Notes under the pieces: generated by a model | What the model saw: only the letters and a program-made list of their open reading frames with translations | Told to the model about the DNA's origin: nothing | The model's database searches: none | In this document: piece by piece, positions 1-6,625 of the stretch | Numbering within the stretch: position 1 is the stretch's first letter | Layout of the letters: every line of letters starts with the position of its first letter | Program-made: the position numbers and the translations under genes | NCBI GenBank assembly: GCA_000433335.1 | Contig: HF996757.1 | Span: 1,066 to 24,338 of the forward strand | DNA length: 23,273 nt | DNA from: Clostridium sp. CAG:1219 | Lineage (GTDB): Bacteria > Bacillota > Clostridia > TANB77 > CAG-465 | Direction: 5' to 3'

Positions 1-1
1 T

Positions 2-961
2 TTAATAGCTGTGTTGTTACCAATGATTATTTTCGAAAGTCCAAGAATAATGTATGAAAAACAATATGATGGATATGCTGTTAGATTTTATACTATTGGA
101 GTTAGAAATTTTAGAACAGCTACAATTCCAGAGAGCCATAATGGAGAAAAAGTAGTAGAACTTAGAGGAAATTGCTTTTCAAATATACCTTTTTTACAAA
201 GTGTTACATTACCGGATACATTAGTTAGTATAAGAGGGCAGGCTTTCAAAAATGATATTAACTTAGAAAGTGTAAATATGCCAAAAGACCTTGAATATTT
301 AGGTGGCAGTGCTTTCTATAATTGTAAAAAAATTAAAAATATTGAATTTTCAGATAAATTAACAGAGATAAAAGGAAACACATTTGAAGGTTGTACAAGC
401 CTAAGAAGCGTAAAAATCCCAGATAGTGTTGAAAGAATAGGTGGACATGCATTTTATGGATGTAGAAAGCTAAATGAAGTTGATATAAGCTCAAATAGTA
501 ATTTGAAAGAAATAGGTTCGTCTGCTTTTAGACTTTGTTCTAGCCTGCAAGAAATAACAATTCCACAAACTACAAGTGTTAATTCTAGAGCTTTTAAAGA
601 GAGTCCAACAGCAGTTAAAAGATATAGTAGCAACGATAGTAAAGCATATTCTGAATCTGAATTTAAATATTGCTCATTTAATTATTTAAAGTTAAATGAA
701 AAATGTTCGTTGGTTATGTCCCACAAAGACTCTGTTTCTTATACCATTAATCCTACAATAACACTTTTAAGTGTTGCTGAAAGCTCGAATGGAAATGAAT
801 TTAACTTGATATATGAAGATAAAAATGAAACGGTAAATATAACTTTTAATAAAGATAAAAAGAATATTAAAATAAATGATAATCTTGTTTTAGTAGTAAG
901 AAGGGATTATTTATTTGAAGATTATAACAATGTATTTTGTTTAAATGTGTATTATAATTAA
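2..961 (+). CDS. BspA-type leucine-rich repeat protein (5' end outside window)
   Basis: The reading frame is open from base 2, so the true start probably lies upstream. The first visible residues (LIAVLLPMIIF) look like the end of a membrane segment or signal anchor, implying an exported or surface-anchored protein. Roughly residues 50-200 hold five to six LRR_5/BspA-type repeats with the pattern L-x-x-(I/V)-x-(I/L/M)-P-(D/K)-x(L/V)-x-x-I-x-x-x-A-F-x-x-C, for example around 220-270, 280-320, 400-460 and 500-545. Such repeats in gut bacteria and parasites usually mediate protein binding or adhesion. The last 110 residues are not repeat-like and were not recognised; they look beta-rich and carry no cell-wall sorting signal. 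Only 44 nt separate it from the radical SAM gene, with no terminator seen, so co-transcription is likely. A GTG at 11 is a possible start but has no visible ribosome binding site. Confidence 0.8.
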   Translation, partial: LIAVLLPMIIFESPRIMYEKQYDGYAVRFYTIGVRNFRTATIPESHNGEKVVELRGNCFSNIPFLQSVTLPDTLVSIRGQAFKNDINLESVNMPKDLEYLGGSAFYNCKKIKNIEFSDKLTEIKGNTFEGCTSLRSVKIPDSVERIGGHAFYGCRKLNEVDISSNSNLKEIGSSAFRLCSSLQEITIPQTTSVNSRAFKESPTAVKRYSSNDSKAYSESEFKYCSFNYLKLNEKCSLVMSHKDSVSYTINPTITLLSVAESSNGNEFNLIYEDKNETVNITFNKDKKNIKINDNLVLVVRRDYLFEDYNNVFCLNVYYN

Positions 962-1005
962 ATACTGTATAAATTGTTTAGTTTTATTTAGAAAGGACAA
1001 TTAGA

Positions 1006-2748
1006 ATGGAAAATAAATTTATACATTTGTTGTATGTTCCAACAATGGCATGTAATATGAAATGCAAGTATTGCTATTTAGAAGATAGTACAAAAGATGA
1101 ATGGGCAGGCAAAGATTCGCTTGACACCTTGAAATATGCTATAGATAAATTAAAAGAGGCAAATGTAATTCCTTTTAATATTTCTCTTCATGGAGGAGAG
1201 GTTACGACACTTACAAGTCATGAATTTTATAATTTAATAGAGTATATTTCTAATTATTATATTAAAAATAAAAGGGTTATAACTGAAGCTGGATTTAAGG
1301 TGGGAAATCCTCATATAAAAACTAATTTGTATGGTATAGATAGGCATATTGAAACAATAAGAAAATTTAATGTTTCAATATCAGGCAGTCTAGATTTACC
1401 GTTATCTTTACATGATGAGTATAGAGTTACAAAGTCAAATGGAAAAACACTTGATAAAATATTAAAAAATATAGAACTACTAAGGGATATTCCAAATAAG
1501 AAGAAAGTTTCTGCAACTATATTTAAAGAACACTATGAACATATAGATAAAATTATTGACGATATAAAATTCTTGGATAAAAATACATGCTTAGATATGA
1601 ATGACTTTAATTTTATGATAGGATTTGAATACAATTCTAATGGCATTTTGCATCATATTACAAGAGAGGAACAAGTTGAGTTTTATAATAGGATGCATGA
1701 AGCTTTTGATGGTACAAATTTAGATTATGGTGTAAATGGCCCATGGTTTGATGAGTTTGGTCCTGGATATTGTTCAAATTGTGACAATTGTGGAGATAAA
1801 TTCTTTTTACTTGAGAAAAATGGTGATATTTATTCATGTGTAAGAGGACAAAAAAATAAAGACTATTATTATGGAAATATATATGCAAATACTGTAGAGG
1901 AAATATTAAAGTGTGCGCACAAAAAGATATACTTAAATCATAATAAAAAAACATTAAATGAAGATTGCACTAAGTGTGGATATCTGTATCTTTGTAAAAC
2001 AGGATGTCCGTTTGTAAAAGATGTATATGATGATAATAAAAGTTATACATGTTTGTTACAACAGCAGATGTATAAAGACAGAAATTTACAAAAAGACGAA
2101 TTTAATGAAGAATCTGTGTATAATTATGTACTAAAAATGAGAAATGAAAATGCACAAAAGTATATTCCAAGAAAACTAAATACAGAGTATCCATCACTAG
2201 ATGAAATAATTACAAAAGATGAGAACTTAAAGTATATATATGATGATGATAGCTTTATGCTGGAAATAGATGGAGTGTTGTATAATTTAGAATCTCAAAT
2301 ATTGAAAAAGGCAAGAGATTTTTTATATATAACTCCTTTAAGCAAAGTAAAGATATATATGAAAAAACATATGATATCTGAAGTATGTGATTTTCCAGAA
2401 AATAATTCGTTATACATAATGATACTTAGTGGAGATATGGTAACATATGGTGATGAAAATAGAACCAAACAAAGACACGTTGCAACTTATCAAGTGTATA
2501 AAGGAGCACTTGATAATCAAAAATACAACACAGATGAATACTATGTGTATGATATTTCTAATTTGATTAACGAATTTAAAAATGAGTATTTAGAGGATAT
2601 TCCTAATAATATCTTTTTTACAACTTCTGCATTGAGAGATTATCATTATATAAAGCAGAAAAATAATGCTTATTATCATATCCAAGCAATAAATTTGCCA
2701 TTTCAGAATATAGAATTTTACTATATAGATAAGGAGTTGAGAAAATGA
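1006..2748 (+). CDS. Radical SAM/SPASM domain protein, putative peptide or protein maturase
   Basis: This is a 580-aa enzyme. C16, C20 and C23 form the CxxxCxxC motif that binds the SAM-cleaving 4Fe-4S cluster, followed by an HGGE stretch near residue 63, the usual SAM-contacting GGE. The SPASM signature is complete: C262-x10-G273-x4-C278, then C321-x2-C324-x5-C330-x3-C334 and C349, which would bind two auxiliary clusters. Extra cysteines occur at 256 and 259. SPASM enzymes include anaerobic sulfatase maturases and RiPP maturases that crosslink or modify peptides. Residues of about 370-580 form an extension I did not recognise, rich in Tyr, Asp and Asn. The start has GAAAGGAC upstream. The stop overlaps the next gene's ATG (ATGA), so the two products are probably translationally coupled, which points to a peptide substrate. 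No sulfatase is present nearby. The exact reaction is unknown. Confidence 0.9.
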   Translation: MENKFIHLLYVPTMACNMKCKYCYLEDSTKDEWAGKDSLDTLKYAIDKLKEANVIPFNISLHGGEVTTLTSHEFYNLIEYISNYYIKNKRVITEAGFKVGNPHIKTNLYGIDRHIETIRKFNVSISGSLDLPLSLHDEYRVTKSNGKTLDKILKNIELLRDIPNKKKVSATIFKEHYEHIDKIIDDIKFLDKNTCLDMNDFNFMIGFEYNSNGILHHITREEQVEFYNRMHEAFDGTNLDYGVNGPWFDEFGPGYCSNCDNCGDKFFLLEKNGDIYSCVRGQKNKDYYYGNIYANTVEEILKCAHKKIYLNHNKKTLNEDCTKCGYLYLCKTGCPFVKDVYDDNKSYTCLLQQQMYKDRNLQKDEFNEESVYNYVLKMRNENAQKYIPRKLNTEYPSLDEIITKDENLKYIYDDDSFMLEIDGVLYNLESQILKKARDFLYITPLSKVKIYMKKHMISEVCDFPENNSLYIMILSGDMVTYGDENRTKQRHVATYQVYKGALDNQKYNTDEYYVYDISNLINEFKNEYLEDIPNNIFFTTSALRDYHYIKQKNNAYYHIQAINLPFQNIEFYYIDKELRK

Positions 2749-3104
2749 ATATAGAACCAGAAACTTATGAAGAATTAATAAGAATGAAGAGATGTGTAAT
2801 ACTTACAAAATATTATGAACTTTCAGAAGAAGAAGTTAATAAAATTTATCAATTTCTTACTGAAAATAAGGATGGAGTTATAAGAGGCGGAACTCAAAAT
2901 TTGTCTTTATCTCTAGTTCAAAACGAAACTGTATTAGATGTAATTTCAGCTAGATGTATAAGTAGTCAAATAGATGGAATAGTTTTAAGTAATAAACTTT
3001 TAAATATTATTCCTCATTATACCCCATCATCTAGTGGATCATACAGTGGTGGTTCTTCATCAAATAACAATAATAATAATAACAACAATAATAACAATAG
3101 GTAA
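2745..3104 (+). CDS. Small protein with Ser/Gly-rich and poly-Asn tail; candidate substrate of the radical SAM enzyme
   Basis: The product has 119 aa. AAGGAG at 2731-2736 precedes the ATG, which overlaps the radical SAM stop by 4 nt. Residues 1-90 look like a small folded or leader-like domain with a charged helical start and cysteines at 17 and 71. Residues 91-106 are HYTPSSSGSYSGGSSS, then 12 consecutive Asn (107-118) and a final Arg. The Asn run uses AAT and AAC in mixed order, so it is kept at the protein level rather than being a pure triplet microsatellite. A conserved-looking N-terminal part with a low-complexity C-terminal tail next to a SPASM enzyme resembles the leader/core layout of RiPP precursors, including Gly-rich repeat types. 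That role is inference; it could also be a chaperone, an adaptor or a surface spacer. I recognise no family. Confidence 0.75.
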   Translation: MNIEPETYEELIRMKRCVILTKYYELSEEEVNKIYQFLTENKDGVIRGGTQNLSLSLVQNETVLDVISARCISSQIDGIVLSNKLLNIIPHYTPSSSGSYSGGSSSNNNNNNNNNNNNR

Positions 3105-3116
3105 GGTGTGAAATTT

Positions 3117-4130
3117 ATGCCATTTTTATCAGACAGTTTTTATAATGAAAAATTAAAAAAATACGGTTTAAACATAAAGACAAAGTATATAGTAGGAAAT
3201 AAAATTTTAGAAAGAAATACAAATGGAAGTCATAATGATGATATAACAAATGGAATAATTTGTAGTAAAGAATATTTTTTAAATAATGTATTAATACATA
3301 CTGAAAAAATATTTGATTCAAGAATAGAATATAGTTTTGTTTCAAAACAATTGGAAAACAAGGAATATACTTGTATAAATTGTGGGGCACATTCGAACAT
3401 TAAAGATTTTATTGACGGTTGCCCATATTGTAATTCAAAATATAATATAGATTATACCGACAAACAATTAGGCGGAAAATACCATTATGATTTGGTACTT
3501 AAAAATAAAACTTATAGGGTAGTGACTGCAATAATAGACATTGTTTTATCTTTTATATTGGCGTTTATATTTATAAAATTATCATCAAGAACATTTAATA
3601 GTTATGATATTTCAAAAATATTTATATATGGTACAATTCTTTCGTTGATATTATATTATTTTTTTTACATATTAGATGCGTACTTTATACTTTTGCCAAT
3701 AAAATTGTATAAAGAAAAACAAAATAAAAAGCAAAGTGATTTTTGGAATGAGACTAAAATAGATAAAAAAGCGTTCTTTAATAATCTAAATTATGAAGTA
3801 AGGAAGAAGTATTATAACTTACATGATATAATAGATTATGATATTTTGGACTATACTAAATTCGAACATTATAATAAATTTAATAATGAGTATATAAAAG
3901 TAGAAGCAGACGTTAGAATAATATTATTTAAAAATAATAAGATTATATCTAAATTTATACATGCTATATATATCATGAAAAAGAATGAATATGGAACTAT
4001 AAAATTAAATAATGAAATAAACATGATAAAATGTCATAATTGTGGTGCTACAATTGATGCTAGTAAAGGAAAGTGTGAGTATTGTGGTACTGAAGTAAAA
4101 TACTTACAAGAGTGGATAATGGATAACTAG
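3117..4130 (+). CDS. Membrane protein with two zinc ribbons and a possible Tim44-like domain
   Basis: The product has 337 aa. ATG 3117 is preferred over in-frame GTG 3108 because AAGGTG at 3103-3108 lies 8 nt upstream of it. Layout: an N-terminal region of 80 residues; a first zinc ribbon with C86, C89, C102 and C105; two hydrophobic segments at about 135-154 and 168-194; a cytosolic-looking region of about 110 residues (215-300) that may have the Tim44/NTF2-like fold; and a C-terminal zinc ribbon with C306, C309, C320 and C323 (CHNCGATIDASKGKCEYCG). Clostridial Tim44-like proteins often end in such a ribbon, which is the basis for that weak assignment. It follows the poly-Asn gene by 12 nt, so it is probably the last gene of the cassette and may handle or anchor the modified product at the membrane. 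Function is unproven. Confidence 0.75.
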   Translation: MPFLSDSFYNEKLKKYGLNIKTKYIVGNKILERNTNGSHNDDITNGIICSKEYFLNNVLIHTEKIFDSRIEYSFVSKQLENKEYTCINCGAHSNIKDFIDGCPYCNSKYNIDYTDKQLGGKYHYDLVLKNKTYRVVTAIIDIVLSFILAFIFIKLSSRTFNSYDISKIFIYGTILSLILYYFFYILDAYFILLPIKLYKEKQNKKQSDFWNETKIDKKAFFNNLNYEVRKKYYNLHDIIDYDILDYTKFEHYNKFNNEYIKVEADVRIILFKNNKIISKFIHAIYIMKKNEYGTIKLNNEINMIKCHNCGATIDASKGKCEYCGTEVKYLQEWIMDN

Positions 4131-4217
4131 ATTATATAAGCAATATTTAAAATAAAATTAGAAATAAGTGGTTCAATGTCAATAGTTGGGGTCAAAAATC
4201 CTAAAAAAAGACTAGAG

Positions 4218-4260
4218 CCACAAAGAAAGTAACAGAAAATTTTTCTGTTGCTTTTTGTGG
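4218..4260 (+). terminator. Probable terminator of the radical SAM cassette (long imperfect palindrome)
   Basis: An imperfect inverted repeat runs from CCACAAAG to TTTTTGTGG around a perfect core, AACAGAAA-ATT-TTTCTGTT, followed by GCTTTTT. It lies about 90 nt after the zinc-ribbon gene. The U-rich stretch is inside the outer stem, so termination is plausible but not certain. Confidence 0.45.
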
Positions 4261-4318
4261 GATTCTCATGGACAATATACATATTTTGGACATGAGAAAT
4301 AATTAATATAAGCTATAC

Positions 4319-4347
4319 TTTACTTTTTATGTAAAATATGCTATAAT
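4319..4347 (+). promoter_or_regulatory. Promoter of the 104-aa gene
   Basis: TTTACT (4319-4324), a 17-nt spacer, then TATAAT (4342-4347). The predicted start of transcription near 4354 excludes the longer open frame that begins with GTG at 4348. A 6-bp inverted repeat, CTCATG/CATGAG (around 4265-4297), lies just upstream. Confidence 0.7.
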
Positions 4348-4386
4348 GTGATCCTAGTAGTTATCAACTTTATGGAGGACATTAAT

Positions 4387-4701
4387 ATGGAATCAAAAAT
4401 TAAATTAAAAGAGCTTATGGCAGACGCTGTGCATTTGAGCAAATATACAGTGTTTGAAAAAGGTGAGAACCGCTTTATGTTGGATGGTATCGAGAAGTAT
4501 AAAAAGTTCAACTATAAATACAATATCAACCGTGGCAAAGTAGCTTTTGTCTATAAGAAAAAATTCTTTGTAACTAAGGCTACAGAGTACAATATCTCTA
4601 TACTTGAGGAAAATGGCTTTTTTGTCGAGTTAACAATGTTTGTTCCGTTTTCTAATGGGGAGATTCCGTTAAGCAAGAGTGAAAGAGAAAAGCTTGCATA
4701 A
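4387..4701 (+). CDS. Small hypothetical protein, 104 aa, atypical codon use
   Basis: I do not recognise this protein. GGAGG at 4374-4378 sits 8 nt before ATG 4387. The product is basic and aromatic-rich (many Lys, Phe and Tyr, including FNYKYNI and FVYKKKFFV), with no membrane segment or signal peptide. It looks like a compact beta-rich cytosolic domain. Its codons differ from the neighbours: Arg is CGC or CGT as well as AGA, Asn often AAC, Ile often ATC, and Gly GGC, giving clearly higher GC. This could reflect high expression or recent acquisition. It is monocistronic, with its own promoter and terminator. Confidence 0.7.
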   Translation: MESKIKLKELMADAVHLSKYTVFEKGENRFMLDGIEKYKKFNYKYNINRGKVAFVYKKKFFVTKATEYNISILEENGFFVELTMFVPFSNGEIPLSKSEREKLA

Positions 4702-4707
4702 AATAGA

Positions 4708-4746
4708 GGCTTAGCATTTTTAGTGCTAAGCCCCTTTTCTTTTTAT
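4708..4746 (+). terminator. Intrinsic terminator after the 104-aa gene
   Basis: A perfect 9-bp stem, GGCTTAGCA / TGCTAAGCC, with a 7-nt loop is followed by CCTTTTCTTTTT. It lies between convergent genes and may weakly serve the LD-carboxypeptidase gene on the other strand too. Confidence 0.88.
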
Positions 4747-5753
4747 ACTAAATTAAATGATATTTTACCTTTACCATTTTGACTTACAATATGTGCAATA
4801 CTTCCATTAATTATAGTTAATTTCGGAGAAGTGTGGCCTATATCGATGTCAAATATTACTGGAATATGTGTGTCGCCTAATATATTTTTTAATGCATCTT
4901 CAAATGATATTTTATTGTCTTTTAAAATGTTTCTTCCAAAGATTATTCCTTTTGTGTTTTTAAAATATCCATTATCTTTAAATTTATGAAGTGTTCTAAT
5001 TACTTCATAGTAACTTAATTCACAATTGTCAAAATACCATATAATACCGTCATTACTATATTTTTCTATAAAATTTTTAGTAAAATCATATTTAGTTCCA
5101 AATATCTCAAGTAATATATCTAAGCATCCTCCTATAATTCTGCCTTCAAAGTCTATTTTTTCTTCACCATTTAAATTTTTCCAGCAAACATCAGTAGTAA
5201 GAGAAAACCCTTCATTGCCAACTATATTTTTTACATATTCTCCTTCAAATTTTTCAAAACTGTTTTGTAAAATTATATTTCCACTTAAAATTTCTATATT
5301 ATTTTTTAATGAACTATGAAGATATTCCATACAAAAAGCTTTAAAATTATATGAATAAATAGTTGCTATATCCATTTTTGTAGTAATTACATAAGTAAGC
5401 CAGGTTGGATCAGAATAGCCTTGAAACCATTTTGGATTTTTTTGTATATTTTCAAAGTCAATATATGGCATTATCTTACACATAAATTCGCCACCTGCTG
5501 TACAGATTATAGCTTTTACATCTTTATTTTTAAATAAATAATTTAATTGTTTTGCTTGATTTTCTTCTTTGTCACTTTGACAAAAAATATCCTTATTTTT
5601 TACATCTTCAGTTTCTAATATATTGTATCCTAGTCTTTCAAAGTTATTTTTTGAATTTTCAATTCTTATAATATCTACATCATCCAAAATTCCTCCAGAT
5701 GGGGCAGTTATTCCAATAGTATCATTTTTTTGTATAAATTTAGGGTATATCAT
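4743..5753 (-). CDS. LD-carboxypeptidase / MccF-like peptidase (family S66)
   Basis: The product has 336 aa, the usual length of the family, and is probably cytosolic because no signal peptide is seen. S66 enzymes cleave the L,D bond at the end of murein tetrapeptides during recycling; the MccF branch instead cleaves peptide-nucleotide antibiotics. The Ser-Glu-His triad can be read: S114 in GYSD, E245 in FDNCE and H307 in DIGHT. The N-terminal IGITAPSG and the AGGEF turn near 86-90 also fit. The ATG is preceded by GAGGTG. It is transcribed alone from a strong promoter, divergently from the ABC exporter operon. Neighbours do not settle whether the substrate is murein or a toxin; adjacency to an exporter keeps a self-immunity role open, but that is inference. 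Confidence 0.9.
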   Translation of the reverse strand: MIYPKFIQKNDTIGITAPSGGILDDVDIIRIENSKNNFERLGYNILETEDVKNKDIFCQSDKEENQAKQLNYLFKNKDVKAIICTAGGEFMCKIMPYIDFENIQKNPKWFQGYSDPTWLTYVITTKMDIATIYSYNFKAFCMEYLHSSLKNNIEILSGNIILQNSFEKFEGEYVKNIVGNEGFSLTTDVCWKNLNGEEKIDFEGRIIGGCLDILLEIFGTKYDFTKNFIEKYSNDGIIWYFDNCELSYYEVIRTLHKFKDNGYFKNTKGIIFGRNILKDNKISFEDALKNILGDTHIPVIFDIDIGHTSPKLTIINGSIAHIVSQNGKGKISFNLV

Positions 5754-5773
5754 AGTTTCACCTCTAACTCGAA

Positions 5774-5802
5774 ATTATAGCATAAAAAATAAGCAATATC
5801 AA
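5774..5802 (-). promoter_or_regulatory. Promoter of the LD-carboxypeptidase gene
   Basis: Read on the minus strand: TTGATA, a 17-nt spacer, TATAAT, about 20 nt before the ATG. Close to the vegetative consensus. Confidence 0.8.
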
Positions 5803-5835
5803 ATTTTGTAAAAATATGAAAAAATTTCATTTTCT

Positions 5836-5864
5836 TTATTTATAGAAAGCAATATGATATAATT
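5836..5864 (+). promoter_or_regulatory. Likely promoter of the ABC exporter operon
   Basis: A perfect TATAAT at 5859-5864 lies 34 nt before the first ABC gene. The -35 match at 17-nt spacing (TTTATT) is poor, which may mean that an activator is needed. Confidence 0.45.
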
Positions 5865-5898
5865 TGTTCTGTGTTAATTAATAAAGTGGGAGGTATAA

Positions 5899-6624
5899 AT
5901 GAAAGAAGAAAATAAAGATGCTATATATTCTTTGAAAAATGTAACAAAAACTTATAAAAACTTTTCTGGAATTACACATGCTTTAAATAAAATTTCTTTT
6001 GAAATAAAAAGAGGAGAAATAGTAGTAATTCTTGGACCATCTGGAAGTGGAAAATCAACTCTTCTTAATATCTTATCTGGAATTGATTCTGAGACTTCTG
6101 GAAAGATTGTTTTTAATGAAAAAATTGATATGTCAAAATTGAGTGACAACGATAAAACTTTATATAGGAGAGAAAACTTAGGATTTATTTTTCAATCTTA
6201 CAACTTAGTACCAAATTTAACTGTTTATGAAAATGTAGAATTTGGAGGCCATTTATCAGACGAAAGTTTAAATATTGATGAAATTTTAAAAGTAGTTGGA
6301 CTAGATGAGATGAAAAATAAATTTCCATGTCAACTTTCAGGAGGACAAATGCAACGTGTAGCGATTGCAAGAGCAATAGTAAAAAATCCTAAAGTTTTAT
6401 TTTGTGATGAACCTACAGGAGCATTGGATGAAAAAGTTGGAAAACAAACTTTGAAACTTCTTCAGGAAATAAATAAAAAATATGGTACAACTATTATAAT
6501 AGTTACACATAATCCAAGCATATCTAATATGGCAAATACCACAATAAAATTAAATAGTGGTTCTATTGTGGAAAATGTTCATAATAAAAAGATATTAGAT
6601 GCAGAAAGTATAGGGTGGGCATAA
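5899..6624 (+). CDS. ABC transporter ATP-binding protein (MacB/LolD/FtsE type)
   Basis: The product has 241 aa, with all nucleotide-binding motifs intact: Walker A GPSGSGKS at 46-53, Q-loop Q99 in FIFQSYN, signature LSGGQ at 146-150, Walker B VLFCDE at 166-171 followed by PTGALD, and H-loop H204. This set, with the A-loop region near residue 20, places it in the MacB/LolD/BceA group that drives FtsX-like permeases moving peptides, lipids or antibiotics by mechanotransmission rather than through a channel. GGGAGG precedes the ATG. The permease gene begins 1 nt after its stop, so it is the first gene of a three-gene operon. The C-terminus ends in ESIGWA, similar to the SEIPWG end of the second ATPase. 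Confidence 0.93.
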   Translation: MKEENKDAIYSLKNVTKTYKNFSGITHALNKISFEIKRGEIVVILGPSGSGKSTLLNILSGIDSETSGKIVFNEKIDMSKLSDNDKTLYRRENLGFIFQSYNLVPNLTVYENVEFGGHLSDESLNIDEILKVVGLDEMKNKFPCQLSGGQMQRVAIARAIVKNPKVLFCDEPTGALDEKVGKQTLKLLQEINKKYGTTIIIVTHNPSISNMANTTIKLNSGSIVENVHNKKILDAESIGWA

Positions 6625-6625
6625 A

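Noticed and set aside
1658..1954. Minus-strand frame of 98 codons inside the radical SAM gene
   Set aside because: It is antisense to a well supported gene, His/Leu/Tyr-rich in the way of complementary-strand frames, and has no ribosome binding site.
3061..3101. AAT/AAC-rich tract as a possible microsatellite or repeat array
   Set aside because: It is in frame, codons are irregularly mixed and there is no longer repeat unit; treated as a poly-Asn tail.
3108..3116. GTG start for the zinc-ribbon protein
   Set aside because: It overlaps the ribosome binding site that fits ATG 3117.
4131..4386. Remnant of an insertion sequence around the palindrome and the small inverted repeat
   Set aside because: No transposase fragment, paired terminal repeats or target duplication could be seen; the palindrome is better read as a terminator.
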